Positions 1 to 8,324 are shown, counted from the first letter of the stretch. The stretch: DNA of 64,000 bases from Streptomyces sp. SID12488 (GCF_010548275.1 NZ_JAAGLT010000017.1:1-64000); one strand, 5' to 3'. Translations and numbers: made by a program. The notes: generated by a model not told the origin, from the sequence alone.

Positions 1-129
1 GTGCTCGACCTCGCGCACGCCCTGCAGGACCTTCTCCCGGGTGAGCAGGTTGATCCGGCCCAGCTCGTCGTCCTCGCCCCAGTCGCCCCAGGTCGAGCCC
101 GGCGGACGCTGCTTCCAACGCTTCGTCAT
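1..129 (-). CDS. Cyclase-family metal-dependent hydrolase, N-terminal fragment
   Basis: The 43 visible codons start at ATG 129 and run off the left edge of the window. The N-terminus contains the segment GDWGEDDELGRINLLTREKV, which is typical of the putative cyclase / kynurenine-formamidase-like family (PF04199). These are metal-dependent amidohydrolases or lactonases in aromatic and alicyclic catabolism. The zinc-binding HxGTHxD segment would lie outside the window. It is divergent from the SnoaL-like gene at 292, with an operator-like palindrome between them. A role in opening a ring or lactone made by the neighbouring monooxygenases is inference. Confidence 0.8.
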   Translation of the reverse strand, partial: MTKRWKQRPPGSTWGDWGEDDELGRINLLTREKVLQGVREVEH

Positions 130-190
130 GACTGACGCCTCCTCGCGTGACGGTCCTCGTCGACGGTCGTCGGCATGCTATTTAGATTAT

Positions 191-200
191 ACCGATCGGT
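191..200. promoter_or_regulatory. Operator-like palindrome, site A
   Basis: ACCGATCGGT is a perfect 10-bp palindrome in an AT-rich stretch between the divergent cyclase-family gene (start 129) and the SnoaL-like gene (start 292). The same ACCG-N2-(C/A)GGT core recurs upstream of the other transcription units of the first 10 kb. This is a probable TetR-type binding site; the regulator itself is not seen. Confidence 0.55.
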
Positions 201-291
201 CAACAACTGGAACTGTGTCGGCGCAGCCCTTTTTATTGCCACACGTTCAGCAATAGACTCAGTGGTCGAAACATCGACTGTTGGGGAGATG

Positions 292-690
292 ATGAGCGAA
301 TCCACACAGGCGTGGGTGGCTGCCGGCGTCCGTTCCGTGATCGGGACGCACACCCAGGCCCAGGACGCCGGACGCACCGACGAGATCGTTGCGCTGTACA
401 CGACCGACGGGATCCTGGAACTGCCGGGCACGGACCCCCTTCAGGGCCATGACGCCCTCCGTGCGGCCTTCAAGGGCTGGGCACCGGAGAAGCCGCAGCT
501 GCACCTGGTCACCAACACGGTCGTCGCCTCCTCCGCCGACGACGAGGCGACGGCCACCAGTGACGTGGCGTTCCTCCAGCGCGGCGAGTCGGGCTGGGCG
601 GTCCAGGTCGTCGGGCACTACGAGGACGAGCTGACCCGGGTCGACGGCACCTGGCTGCTCCGGCGCAGGAAGACGACGTACCAGGTCTGA
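292..690 (+). CDS. SnoaL-like / NTF2-fold protein (paralogue 1)
   Basis: A 132-residue protein of the SnoaL / ketosteroid-isomerase-like NTF2 fold, which forms a small alpha+beta cone used by isomerases, epoxide hydrolases and polyketide cyclases. Start 292 is one of two adjacent ATGs (289 and 292), with a GGGGAG just upstream; 292 is preferred because it gives the better, though still short, spacing. It is closely related to the next gene: both share a PQLHLV.NTVV segment, an FLQRGE/FFQRGE strand and a GWAVQ strand. This points to tandem duplication. Context suggests a role in the oxidative catabolic block. Substrate is unknown. Confidence 0.8.
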   Translation: MSESTQAWVAAGVRSVIGTHTQAQDAGRTDEIVALYTTDGILELPGTDPLQGHDALRAAFKGWAPEKPQLHLVTNTVVASSADDEATATSDVAFLQRGESGWAVQVVGHYEDELTRVDGTWLLRRRKTTYQV

Positions 691-726
691 CCACGTGTCC
701 CCCCTTCGACTTGACCTTGGAGAGAG

Positions 727-1134
727 ATGAGCACCACTTCCGCCGACGCCGAGGCGTCGGTCACCACCGGCGTGCACACCGCCATCGCCGCCTACGCGCA
801 GGCGCTGGACACCAACCGCACCGCCGACCTCGCCGAACTGTTCGTGCCCGACGGTGTCGCCGAGATCGCCGGTATCGCGACCTTCGAGGGCCGGGACGCG
901 ATCCGCGAGGGCTTCGCGGCCTTCGCGCCGACCCAGCCGCAGCTGCACCTGGTGGCCAACACGGTGGTCACCTCGTACACCGAGGAGGAGGCCACGGCGG
1001 TCAGCAACCTGGCGTTCTTCCAGCGTGGCGAGGCGGGCTGGGCGGTGCAGCTCGTCGGCCGCTACGACGACACGCTGCGCCACCACGAAGGCGCGTGGAA
1101 GTTCCAGCGGAGGGTCACGACCTTCCTGCCGTAA
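727..1134 (+). CDS. SnoaL-like / NTF2-fold protein (paralogue 2)
   Basis: A 135-residue NTF2-like protein, start ATG 727 behind a good GGAGAG ribosome site. It is a tandem paralogue of the preceding gene, sharing the PQLHLVANTVV and QRGEAGWAVQLVGRYDD strands. It lies 36 bp downstream and is probably in the same transcript. The pair may be two active-site variants or a heteromer; the sequence cannot decide this. The gene is followed by a very strong hairpin that ends transcription from both sides. Confidence 0.8.
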   Translation: MSTTSADAEASVTTGVHTAIAAYAQALDTNRTADLAELFVPDGVAEIAGIATFEGRDAIREGFAAFAPTQPQLHLVANTVVTSYTEEEATAVSNLAFFQRGEAGWAVQLVGRYDDTLRHHEGAWKFQRRVTTFLP

Positions 1135-1156
1135 CGCGCCGGCGTATCAAGGCATC

Positions 1157-1178
1157 ACGCGTCGACGCGTCGACGCGT
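1157..1178. repeat. Short tandem palindromic repeat
   Basis: The 8-bp unit ACGCGTCG is repeated almost three times and makes a self-complementary 22-bp block. It sits just before the long terminator hairpin. No function is evident. Confidence 0.6.
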
Positions 1179-1180
1179 CA

Positions 1181-1238
1181 CGGAAAGCCGATGCTCGTGC
1201 CACCCGATTCGTCGGGTGGCACGAGCATCGGCTTTCCG
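1181..1238. terminator. Bidirectional terminator hairpin
   Basis: A perfect 27-bp stem (1181-1207 with 1212-1238) closed by a TTCG tetraloop lies between the convergent SnoaL-like gene and the flavin monooxygenase. It has no long T tract, as is usual in Streptomyces. The symmetry suits termination on both strands. Confidence 0.85.
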
Positions 1239-1255
1239 CGTGCTCAGGCTCGTGC

Positions 1256-2941
1256 TCAGGCCTCGCTCTTGCGCTCCGTCGCCTTGGAGAAGGTGAGGGC
1301 GGGGAAGTCGTTCTGGACCGCCTCGCGGATCAGCTCCTGGAGCTTCCAGCGCCCGCTCGGGTTCAGCAGCTGCTTGATCGGCTTGCCGGGGATGTTGCCC
1401 CCGGAGAAGTAGCTGCTCTCCAGGAAGGAGGACATCGTGCTGTTGTTCACGCTGTCCGTCCACTCCTCCTCGGCGGCCTCGGTCACTTCGATGACGTCGT
1501 GACCGTGGTCGCGCGCGTGGACGATCGCGTCGGTGACGATCTCCACCTGGTCGCCGGCGTACCGCGGGTTGTTGCCCGTCGCGCCGTGCGGCCCGCCGGG
1601 GAAGAAGAAGTTCGGGAAGCCGGCCGTCGCGACCCCGAGGTAGGTGCGCGGGCCGTCTGACCAGTACTCCTTCAGCGGGAGGCCCTGACGGCCCCGCACG
1701 CCGAGCCGGTTGAGCGCGCCGGTGCCGAAGTCGTAGCCGGTCGCCCAGATGATGATGTCGAACTCCTCGACACCCGCGGCCGTTTCGATCCCGTCCTCGG
1801 TGATGCGGGTGATCGGCGTCTCGTTGATGTCGACGAGGGAGACGTTCGGCTTGTTGTACGTCTCGAAGTAGCCGGTCCCGAAGGGGGGCCGCCGCCCGCC
1901 GTAGCCGTGGGCCTTGGGGATCAGCTTCTCCGCCGTCTCCGGGTCCTTGACGATGCTGCGGATCTTGTCGGCCATGAACGCGCACCACTCCGCGTTCACG
2001 GTCTCGTTCGAGAGCATGTCGTAGTAGTGCTCGGTCAGCTTGGTGAAGCCGGGGCCGTTCCACCGCTCCTCGTAGAACGCCTGGCGGTCCTCCGGGCTGT
2101 CCTCGAGGCCGGAACGCATGACGATCTGGTGGAGGAACCCGCTCGGCGAGGTGTTCAGCGTGTCCCGGATGGACTCGAAGTTCGCCTTCAGCTCCGCCTG
2201 CTCCTCGGGTGTGATCGGCCCGTTGTTGAGCGGTGTGAGCCAGTCGGCGTCCTTCTGGAAGACGGTCAGCCGCTCCACGTCGTCCGCGATCGCGGAGATG
2301 ATCTGCACACCGCTGGATCCGGTGCCGATCTGGGCCACCCGCTTGCCGGTGAAGTCGATGGGGGTCTTCGGCCAGCGGCTGGTGTGGTGCTGAGCGCCGC
2401 GGAAGTCCTCGCGTCCCGGGATGGCCGGGATGTAAGGCACCGAGAGGTTGCCGGTCGCCGCGACGACGAAGCGGGCCCGGACCTCCGTGCCGTCACTGCC
2501 CCGTACGGTCCAGGTCCCGGACGGCTCGTCGAAGACGGCCGCGGTCACCTTCACGCCGAAGGAGATGTCGCGGCGCAGGTCGAACCGGTCGACGACGTGG
2601 TTGAAGTACCGCTCGATCTCCGGTTGGCCCGCGAACTTCTCCGACCACTCCCACTCCTCCCACAGCTCCTTGGAGAAGAGGTAGCCGTAGGTGTAGCTCT
2701 CGGAGTCGAAGCGCGCCTCGGGATAGCGGTTCCAATACCAGGTGCCGCCCACTCCGGTCCCCGCCTCCAGCAGCTTCACCGAGAACCCGGCCTCCCGGGC
2801 CAGGTGCAGCTGGTAGATGCCGGTGACACCGGCGCCGATGACCAGTACGTCAACCGTGCTGCCCGTGCTGCCCGTGCTGCCCGTGCTGCCCGCGCTGCCC
2901 GTGTCGACCTGGTCCGGGCTCGTCCTTGTCGTGTCGCTCAT
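1256..2941 (-). CDS. Baeyer-Villiger-type flavin monooxygenase
   Basis: A 561-residue class B flavoprotein monooxygenase. GAGVTG (36-41) is the FAD Rossmann motif and GTGSSG (206-211) the NADPH one. Between them is a full type I BVMO fingerprint F-x-G-x3-H-x3-W-P (F180, G182, H186, W190, P191). The length fits cyclohexanone/phenylacetone monooxygenases (about 540-600). It should convert a ketone to an ester or lactone with O2 and NADPH. Residues 15-29 are an STG tripeptide expansion encoded by a 9-bp DNA repeat, outside the folded domain. Operator-like site B lies about 40 bp upstream of the start. The gene is divergent from the CMD-family gene. Confidence 0.9.
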   Translation of the reverse strand: MSDTTRTSPDQVDTGSAGSTGSTGSTGSTVDVLVIGAGVTGIYQLHLAREAGFSVKLLEAGTGVGGTWYWNRYPEARFDSESYTYGYLFSKELWEEWEWSEKFAGQPEIERYFNHVVDRFDLRRDISFGVKVTAAVFDEPSGTWTVRGSDGTEVRARFVVAATGNLSVPYIPAIPGREDFRGAQHHTSRWPKTPIDFTGKRVAQIGTGSSGVQIISAIADDVERLTVFQKDADWLTPLNNGPITPEEQAELKANFESIRDTLNTSPSGFLHQIVMRSGLEDSPEDRQAFYEERWNGPGFTKLTEHYYDMLSNETVNAEWCAFMADKIRSIVKDPETAEKLIPKAHGYGGRRPPFGTGYFETYNKPNVSLVDINETPITRITEDGIETAAGVEEFDIIIWATGYDFGTGALNRLGVRGRQGLPLKEYWSDGPRTYLGVATAGFPNFFFPGGPHGATGNNPRYAGDQVEIVTDAIVHARDHGHDVIEVTEAAEEEWTDSVNNSTMSSFLESSYFSGGNIPGKPIKQLLNPSGRWKLQELIREAVQNDFPALTFSKATERKSEA

Positions 2942-2972
2942 GTGCTCTCCCGCGTGAGCCTTGATTCATATG

Positions 2973-2988
2973 TCGACCGCTCGGTCGA
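2973..2988. promoter_or_regulatory. Operator-like palindrome, site B
   Basis: TCGACCGCTCGGTCGA is a 7-bp inverted repeat around a 2-bp centre, containing the ACCG-N2-CGGT core. It lies about 40 bp upstream of the monooxygenase ATG, flanked by AT-rich sequence. It shares its core with sites A, D and E. Confidence 0.55.
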
Positions 2989-3050
2989 ATATTCAGTGAG
3001 AGTAGATGAGCGGGCGGGTCCGGGCAATGGATGTGAATCTCGGCCGGGTC

Positions 3051-3081
3051 ATTGATTGTACCGACCGTCTGATCTAACTTT
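3051..3081 (+). promoter_or_regulatory. Operator-like box, site C
   Basis: This box begins ATTGATTGTACCGACCG, identical over 17 bases to the minus-strand box at 10169-10199 ahead of the MFS gene. Its second half-site is weaker than in the other boxes. It lies about 40-70 bp upstream of the CMD-family start, so it probably overlaps the promoter. Confidence 0.55.
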
Positions 3082-3119
3082 CGCTGAAGGACGTGAAACC
3101 GCACAACGGGAGTACAGGT

Positions 3120-3512
3120 ATGAGCGACAAAGGTGTCGAAGAGACCGCCGATCTGCGCGCCGCCGGCTGGAAGGCCATGCGCGCCGCCCTGCCCGGTGTG
3201 TTCCCCGAGGGTGACGTCGATCTGCGGGACGGCCGTCTCGGCGAGGACCTCGTCGACATCGGTCTGCTCGGCGTCTGGGGCGGGCTGTGGGGTCGCGAGG
3301 GGTTGGCTCCGCGTGACCGCAGCCTGGTGACGCTGGGCATCCTCATCGCCCTCGGCGCCGAGACCGAGCTGAAGACCCATGTCCGTATCGCCCGGACGAA
3401 CGGTCTGACCGAGGACGAGATCGCCGAGGTCATCTACCACTCCAGTGGCTACACCGGCTTCCCCCGGGCGGTTGCCGCCCGCACCGCGGCCCGCGAGGCC
3501 CTGGAGGGCTGA
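3120..3512 (+). CDS. Carboxymuconolactone decarboxylase-family protein
   Basis: A 130-residue all-helical protein of the CMD/AhpD-like superfamily. The hallmark is the central helix pair from about residue 65 to 110 (ETELKTHVRIARTNGLTEDE then AEVIYHSSGY). It lacks the CxxC of AhpD peroxidases, so it resembles the gamma-carboxymuconolactone decarboxylase branch. Start ATG 3120 has a GGGAG site 7 bp upstream; a GTG at 3093 is less likely because its AAGGA is too close. It probably acts on a ring-cleavage or lactone intermediate of the block (inference). Confidence 0.85.
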   Translation: MSDKGVEETADLRAAGWKAMRAALPGVFPEGDVDLRDGRLGEDLVDIGLLGVWGGLWGREGLAPRDRSLVTLGILIALGAETELKTHVRIARTNGLTEDEIAEVIYHSSGYTGFPRAVAARTAAREALEG

Positions 3513-3548
3513 CGGAACCTCCCGTTCCGCTCCCGCACTGCCTCATTT

Positions 3549-3597
3549 ATCGCCGTATCGCCGTATCGCTGTACGCCGTATTGCTGTACGCCGCCGA
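3549..3597. repeat. Short imperfect tandem repeats
   Basis: Variants of the units CGCCGTAT and GCTGTACGCCG recur head-to-tail in the 134-bp gap between the CMD-family gene and the SDR. No coding potential or hairpin of note is seen. Probably neutral slippage. Confidence 0.4.
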
Positions 3598-3646
3598 CGG
3601 GGCGTGAGTCGTCGGCGTCCCCCATCACTTCGCTCAAGGAGCACAC

Positions 3647-4387
3647 ATGACACTGCAGGGAAAGGTCGCGGTCGTCACCGGCGGCGCCCGTGGCATCGGC
3701 CGTGGGATCGCGACCGTACTCGCCGCCAAGGGGGCCGCGGTCGCGGTCTGGGACCTGAACACCGAAGGTGCCGAGGACACCGTCGCTCTGATCGTCAAGG
3801 AGGGCGGTACGGCCATCGCGGTGGGCGGTGACGCGGCCGACGCCGAGGCGGTGGCGGCTTCGGCGGCCCGCACCCGGGAGGAGCTGGGCCCGGTCGCGAT
3901 CCTGGTCAACAATGCCGGAACGACCGCCTTCGAGCCCTTCACGAGCATCACCGAGGCGTCCTGGGATCGCCTGATCGGCATCAACCTCAAGGGCCCGTTC
4001 CTGGTCACCAGGGAGCTGGTGCCCGACATGCTGGCGGCGGGCTGGGGCCGGATCGTCAACATCTCCTCGTCGTCCACGCAGACCGGCGCACCCTCCATGG
4101 CGCACTACGTGGCCTCCAAGGGCGGCCTCGTCGGTCTCACCAAGGCGCTGGCGGTCGAGTACATCGAGAAGGGGATCACCGTCAACCACGTCCCGCCCGG
4201 GTTCATCGACACCCCGCTGATTCGTCAGGGTCCCCTTGATGTCGAGGCGGTGGCCGCCACGATGCCGATGAAGCGGGCCGGCGCTCCGGAGGACATCGCC
4301 TACGCGGTGGCCTATCTGGCCTCCGAAGAGGCGAGCTATGTGACTGGCCAGACGCTCAGCGCGAACGGCGGTCGCTACCTGGCGTGA
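3647..4387 (+). CDS. SDR-family oxidoreductase (FabG-like)
   Basis: A 246-residue classical short-chain dehydrogenase. TGGARGIG (11-18) binds the cofactor, NNAG (88-91) stabilises the core, and the catalytic Ser (in SSSST, about 141), Tyr154 and Lys158 (YVASK) are present. D36 after the second strand (AVWDLN) favours NAD(H). The start has AAGGAG 6 bp upstream. It follows the CMD-family gene by 134 bp on the same strand and probably oxidises a secondary alcohol or reduces a ketone. Substrate cannot be named. Confidence 0.9.
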   Translation: MTLQGKVAVVTGGARGIGRGIATVLAAKGAAVAVWDLNTEGAEDTVALIVKEGGTAIAVGGDAADAEAVAASAARTREELGPVAILVNNAGTTAFEPFTSITEASWDRLIGINLKGPFLVTRELVPDMLAAGWGRIVNISSSSTQTGAPSMAHYVASKGGLVGLTKALAVEYIEKGITVNHVPPGFIDTPLIRQGPLDVEAVAATMPMKRAGAPEDIAYAVAYLASEEASYVTGQTLSANGGRYLA

Positions 4388-4433
4388 GCGGCCCGGGTGG
4401 AGGGTGTTGCTGTCGGTAGGCCCTCCATGCAGG

Positions 4434-4464
4434 GTTGTTTGTACCGACCGATAGGTATAATTTT
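4434..4464 (+). promoter_or_regulatory. Operator-like box, site D, ahead of the P450 operon
   Basis: TTGTACCGACCGATAGGTAT carries the ACCG-N2-AGGT core, and a wider inverted TACC...GGTA spans 4442-4457. It shares TTGTACCGACCG with boxes C and E. It is centred about 50 bp upstream of the first start codon of the ferredoxin reductase-ferredoxin-P450 operon, and TATAAT at 4456-4461 may be the -10 element. Confidence 0.6.
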
Positions 4465-4501
4465 CATCGAAGTATCGGGCCACAGCTGCAATGGAGCACG
4501 C

Positions 4502-4549
4502 ATGAGCATCGACGACGTCAGAAACGGCACCCGTGGGGTGACCGCATGA
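4502..4549 (+). CDS. 15-residue leader ORF coupled to ferredoxin reductase
   Basis: The ORF MSIDDVRNGTRGVTA starts at ATG 4502 behind a well-placed GGAG and ends in a TGA that overlaps the ferredoxin reductase ATG (ATGA). It looks like a translated leader that couples translation of the next gene, which has no good ribosome site of its own. Alternatively it is the remnant of a lost upstream gene. No similarity is recognised. Confidence 0.5.
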   Translation: MSIDDVRNGTRGVTA

Positions 4550-5766
4550 CGGCCCGCGTCCTGGTGGTGGGCGCCTCGGCGGCTGGGTTGTCCACGGTGG
4601 AGGCGTTGCGGCGCAAGGGGTTCGTGGGCGGGGTCACGGTGCTGGGTGATGAGCCGCATGCTCCGTACGACCGGCCGCCCCTGTCGAAGCAGGTGTTGTC
4701 CGGGGCTTGGGAGCCGGAGCGGGCTCAACTGCGCACCCAGGAGCAACTGGCTTCGCTGGACGCCGAGTTCGTGCTCGGTGATCCGGCGGTCGGTCTCGAT
4801 CCAGGGTCACGGACGGTGCGTACGGAGTCCGGGCGGCAGCTGGGCGCCGACGCGGTGGTGATCGCGACGGGTGTGCGGGCGCGCAGGTTTCCCGGGCAGG
4901 ACGGCCTGGCGGGTGTGCATGTGCTGCGCACGCTCGACGACGCGCTGGCGTTGCGCGCCGATCTGGTGCCGGGCCGGCGGCTGGTGGTCGTCGGTGAGGG
5001 TGTGCTGGGGTCGGAGATCGCGGCGACCGGGCGGACGCTGGGGCTGGAGGTGACGCTGGCGGGGCCGTTGGCGGCGCCGATGGCGTTGCAGGTGGGTCCG
5101 GTGGTGTCGGGGGTGCTGGCCGGGCTGCACACCGAGCGCGGGGTGAGTCTGCGGCTTGGGGAGGGCGTCGTCGGGCTGGCGGGCGAGGGCGGCCGGGTCA
5201 CGGGGGTGCGGCTGGCCTCGGAGGAGGTGCTGCCGGCCGATGTGGTCGTGGTGGCGATCGGAGCGGTTCCGGCGACGGAGTGGCTGGCGGACAGCGGCCT
5301 GCTGCTCGACAACGGCGTGGTGTGTGACGCGCGGTGCCGGGCGGCCGAGGGGGTCTACGCGGTCGGTGATGTGGCCCGCTGGCACCACGAAGGCCTGGGC
5401 CGGTCGATTCGTCTGGAGAACCGGACGAACGCGACGGAGCAGGCGATGGCCGTCGCCGGGGTGATCCTCGGCGGGGACGAGCCGTACGCGCCGGTGCCGT
5501 ACTTCTGGACGGATCAGTACGACGCCAAGCTCCAGGTGCACGGTTTCCTGCCCGCGGATGCCGAAGTGGACGTCGTGGAGGGCGAGTTGGCGGCCCGGCG
5601 GTTCGTCGCCCGGTATCGCGTCGGGGGCCGGGTCACGGGGGTTCTGGGCTGGAACATGCCCAAGCAGACCCGCCTGCGCAGACCGGAGGTCGTGGACGCA
5701 CTCCGGACCCCCACCGAACCCACTCCCGCATCCACCCCTGCCCCTGTCCCCGCCCCTACTCGCTGA
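4546..5766 (+). CDS. NAD(P)H-dependent ferredoxin reductase
   Basis: A 406-residue FAD-dependent oxidoreductase of the putidaredoxin/rhodocoxin reductase type. It moves electrons from NAD(P)H to the [3Fe-4S] ferredoxin encoded next, for the P450. VVGASAAG (about residues 7-14) is the FAD site, VVVGEGVLGSE the NAD site, and GVYAVGDVARW the second FAD motif. The C-terminus ends in a low-complexity Pro/Thr/Ala tail of about 18 residues. Start ATG 4546 overlaps the leader ORF. The ferredoxin begins 19 bp after the stop. Upstream box D suggests induction with the rest of the block. Confidence 0.92.
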   Translation: MTARVLVVGASAAGLSTVEALRRKGFVGGVTVLGDEPHAPYDRPPLSKQVLSGAWEPERAQLRTQEQLASLDAEFVLGDPAVGLDPGSRTVRTESGRQLGADAVVIATGVRARRFPGQDGLAGVHVLRTLDDALALRADLVPGRRLVVVGEGVLGSEIAATGRTLGLEVTLAGPLAAPMALQVGPVVSGVLAGLHTERGVSLRLGEGVVGLAGEGGRVTGVRLASEEVLPADVVVVAIGAVPATEWLADSGLLLDNGVVCDARCRAAEGVYAVGDVARWHHEGLGRSIRLENRTNATEQAMAVAGVILGGDEPYAPVPYFWTDQYDAKLQVHGFLPADAEVDVVEGELAARRFVARYRVGGRVTGVLGWNMPKQTRLRRPEVVDALRTPTEPTPASTPAPVPAPTR

Positions 5767-5785
5767 ACTGACCGGGAGAGATGTC

Positions 5786-5980
5786 ATGAAGGTTGTTGTC
5801 GACGAGGAGAAGTGCGTCGCCGCCGGACAGTGCGTGAACGCCGCCATGGACGTGTTCGACCAGCGTGACGAGGACGGCATCGTCGTCCTCCTGGATGAGA
5901 ACCCGCCCGCCGAACTGGCCGAGGACGTGCGCAACGCCGCCGCCATCTGCCCGGCACTCGCCATCCGCATCGAGGAATAG
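5786..5980 (+). CDS. [3Fe-4S]-type ferredoxin
   Basis: A 64-residue small acidic ferredoxin. Cysteines C10, C16 and C55 (followed by Pro) are the three cluster ligands. The fourth-cysteine position is Ala13, which is typical of the [3Fe-4S] ferredoxins that serve bacterial P450s. GGGAGAG lies 5 bp before ATG 5786. It sits between its reductase and its P450, so this is a complete three-component class I electron chain. Confidence 0.93.
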   Translation: MKVVVDEEKCVAAGQCVNAAMDVFDQRDEDGIVVLLDENPPAELAEDVRNAAAICPALAIRIEE

Positions 5981-6051
5981 ACCGGGTGACAGACGCACGT
6001 AGAGCTCTTGGGTTCCGTGTGCGTCCCGCCCCCACCACTTGAGGAGATTCC

Positions 6052-7290
6052 ATGGCTGAGACAGAGACCCGGCTCGCCCCCGACGGGCAGGCGTACTTCT
6101 ATCAGGACGACCGGGATGCCAAGTGCCCCTTCGCACCGCCTCCCGGACTGCGCGCCCTGAACGAGACGGCTCCGGTGACCCGGGTCCGTATCTGGGACGG
6201 CAGCACCCCGTGGCTGGTCACCGGCCATGCCGCGCAGCGGGCGATCCTGTCCGATCCCCGGGTCAGCTCGAACGACAAGCAGGCCGGGTTCCCGTATCCG
6301 AACCACGTCATGGCGGAGTCGGCCCCCCACCACCCGCTGACGATCTTCAACGCGGACGGCGCCGACCACACGCGCATCCGCCGCATGATGACCCGCCCGT
6401 TCACGCGCCCCCGGATGGAGGCGCTGCGGCCGAAGATCCAGGAGTTCACCGACGAACTCATCGACCAGATGCTCGCGGGCCCGAAGCCGGTGAACCTGGT
6501 GGCCGCGCTGTCGCTGCCGCTACCCTCGCTGATGATCTGCGCGCTGCTCGGAGTGCCGTACGCGGACCATGACTTCTTCCAGGAACACGCCCAGTGGGCC
6601 ACCAGGAGCGACAAGACGGTCGAGCAGCAGACCGCGGCCAACGCGGCGCTGGGCGGCTACCTGGCCAACCTGCTCCAGAAGAAGATGGAGGAGCCGGCCG
6701 AGGACGTGCTCTCGGACTTCGCCGCGCGGATCAAGGACGGTGACCTCACCCTTCCCGAGGCCGTCATGCTGTCCATGATCCTGCTGATCGCCGGTCACGA
6801 GACCAGCTCCAGCATGATCACGCTGGGTACCGCGCTGCTGCTGGAGAACCCCGGCCAACTGGCGAACCTGCGCCAGATCGACGACACGAAGGCCGTCGCG
6901 AACGCAGTCGAGGAGATTCTGCGCTATCTGACTGTCCCGCAGCTCGGGCAGCGCCGGATCGCCGCCGAGGACTTCGAGTTCGAGGGCGTGCAGATCAAGG
7001 CGGGCGACGGAATCATCGCCGCGCTGCCCGCCGGGAACTGGGACCCGGAGGCCTTCCCCGAGCCGGAGAAGCTCGACATCACCCGCAAGGCGAGCCATCA
7101 CGTCGCCTTCGGCTGGGGCATCCACCAGTGCCTCGGCCAGCAGCTCGCCCGTATCGAGCTCCAGGTCGTCTACGGCACGCTCTACCGGCGCGTCCCGACC
7201 CTGCGGCTCGCCGTCGACCGTGACGAGCTCGACTTCCGTCCGGCCGACGCGCTCGCCTTCGGCATCAGCGAGTTGCCCGTCACCTGGTAG
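6052..7290 (+). CDS. Cytochrome P450
   Basis: A 412-residue soluble bacterial P450. It shows the I-helix oxygen-activation motif AGHETS (247-252), the ExxR pair E288/R291, and the heme-binding loop FGWGIHQCLG with the axial thiolate Cys360. GAGGAG precedes the ATG. Electrons come from the ferredoxin and reductase directly upstream. It should hydroxylate the pathway substrate or an early intermediate. The CYP family cannot be assigned by eye. Confidence 0.95.
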   Translation: MAETETRLAPDGQAYFYQDDRDAKCPFAPPPGLRALNETAPVTRVRIWDGSTPWLVTGHAAQRAILSDPRVSSNDKQAGFPYPNHVMAESAPHHPLTIFNADGADHTRIRRMMTRPFTRPRMEALRPKIQEFTDELIDQMLAGPKPVNLVAALSLPLPSLMICALLGVPYADHDFFQEHAQWATRSDKTVEQQTAANAALGGYLANLLQKKMEEPAEDVLSDFAARIKDGDLTLPEAVMLSMILLIAGHETSSSMITLGTALLLENPGQLANLRQIDDTKAVANAVEEILRYLTVPQLGQRRIAAEDFEFEGVQIKAGDGIIAALPAGNWDPEAFPEPEKLDITRKASHHVAFGWGIHQCLGQQLARIELQVVYGTLYRRVPTLRLAVDRDELDFRPADALAFGISELPVTW

Positions 7291-7354
7291 TACCCGTGGC
7301 GATACCCGACGGACGGCGACCCGTCCCACCACCGCAGCACAACAGGAGTCACCT

Positions 7355-8272
7355 ATGAGCGAGTTCAGCTTCGAAGGACGCGTCGCCGTCGTCACCGGCG
7401 CGGGCCGCGGCCTCGGCCGGGCCTACGCCCGTCTGCTGGCGGAGCGGGGCGCGAAGGTCGTCGTCAACGACCTGGGCGGGTCGATCGAGGGCGACGGCGC
7501 GGACATCGGCCCCGCGCAGAGCGTCGTCGAGGAGATCACCGCCGCGGGCGGCACGGCCGTCCCCGACACCAACGACGTGTCCACGCGGTCCGGTGCCGAG
7601 GCGATCGTCAACCGCGCGGTCGAGGACTTCGGCCGTGTCGACGTCCTCGTCAACAACGCCGGGATCATCCGGTACGCAGGGCTGCCCGAGATCGAGGCGG
7701 AGAACCTGGAGCGCCACCTCGCCGTACACCTCGTAGGCTCGTTCAACACGCTGCGGGCCGCCTGGCCGCACTTCGTCGAGCAGGGGTACGGACGGGCCGT
7801 ACTGACCACCTCCAGCGGCATGTTCGGACTCGACAACAACCTGTCGTACGCGGCGGCGAAGGCGGGCACGGTCGGCCTGGCCCGCAGCGCCCGCCTGGCC
7901 GGTGAGCCGCACAACATCAAGGTCAACCTGATCGCGCCGGCGGCGATGACCCGCATGGGCGGGGGCGAGCAGCTGGACGACGCGCAGCCCGTCCTGGGTA
8001 TGCCGCACATGCCGGCGGCGGCGGTGGCGCCGATGGTGGCGTACCTCGCTCACGAGAGCTGCCCGGTCAACGGGGAGATCTACACGGCCGGCGCCGGCCG
8101 CTTCGCGCGCCTTTTCATCGCCTCGACCGAGGGATACGTCCACCAGGACGGTGCGGCGACTGTCGAGGACGTCGCGGCGAACTGGGACAGCATCAACGAC
8201 GAGAAGGACTACTACGTGCCGTCCGACCTGATGGCGTGGTCCGGCTCCTTCCTCAAGCACCAGTTCGGATAG
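7355..8272 (+). CDS. SDR-family oxidoreductase (MFE-2/hydroxyacyl dehydrogenase-like)
   Basis: A 305-residue SDR with TGAGRGLG (14-21), NNAG (100-103), and catalytic Ser (153/154), Tyr165 and Lys169 in SYAAAK. The longer form, with NDLGG after the second strand, resembles the dehydrogenase domain of type 2 multifunctional beta-oxidation enzymes and 17-beta-HSD4. The start has AGGAG 7 bp upstream. It is last in the P450 operon, 64 bp after the P450 stop, and likely oxidises the hydroxylated product. Confidence 0.88.
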   Translation: MSEFSFEGRVAVVTGAGRGLGRAYARLLAERGAKVVVNDLGGSIEGDGADIGPAQSVVEEITAAGGTAVPDTNDVSTRSGAEAIVNRAVEDFGRVDVLVNNAGIIRYAGLPEIEAENLERHLAVHLVGSFNTLRAAWPHFVEQGYGRAVLTTSSGMFGLDNNLSYAAAKAGTVGLARSARLAGEPHNIKVNLIAPAAMTRMGGGEQLDDAQPVLGMPHMPAAAVAPMVAYLAHESCPVNGEIYTAGAGRFARLFIASTEGYVHQDGAATVEDVAANWDSINDEKDYYVPSDLMAWSGSFLKHQFG

Positions 8273-8324
8273 GGCGAAGATCGTCCCGCTGCCGCACAGG
8301 CAGGCGCTGGCAAGCTGGTGACCG

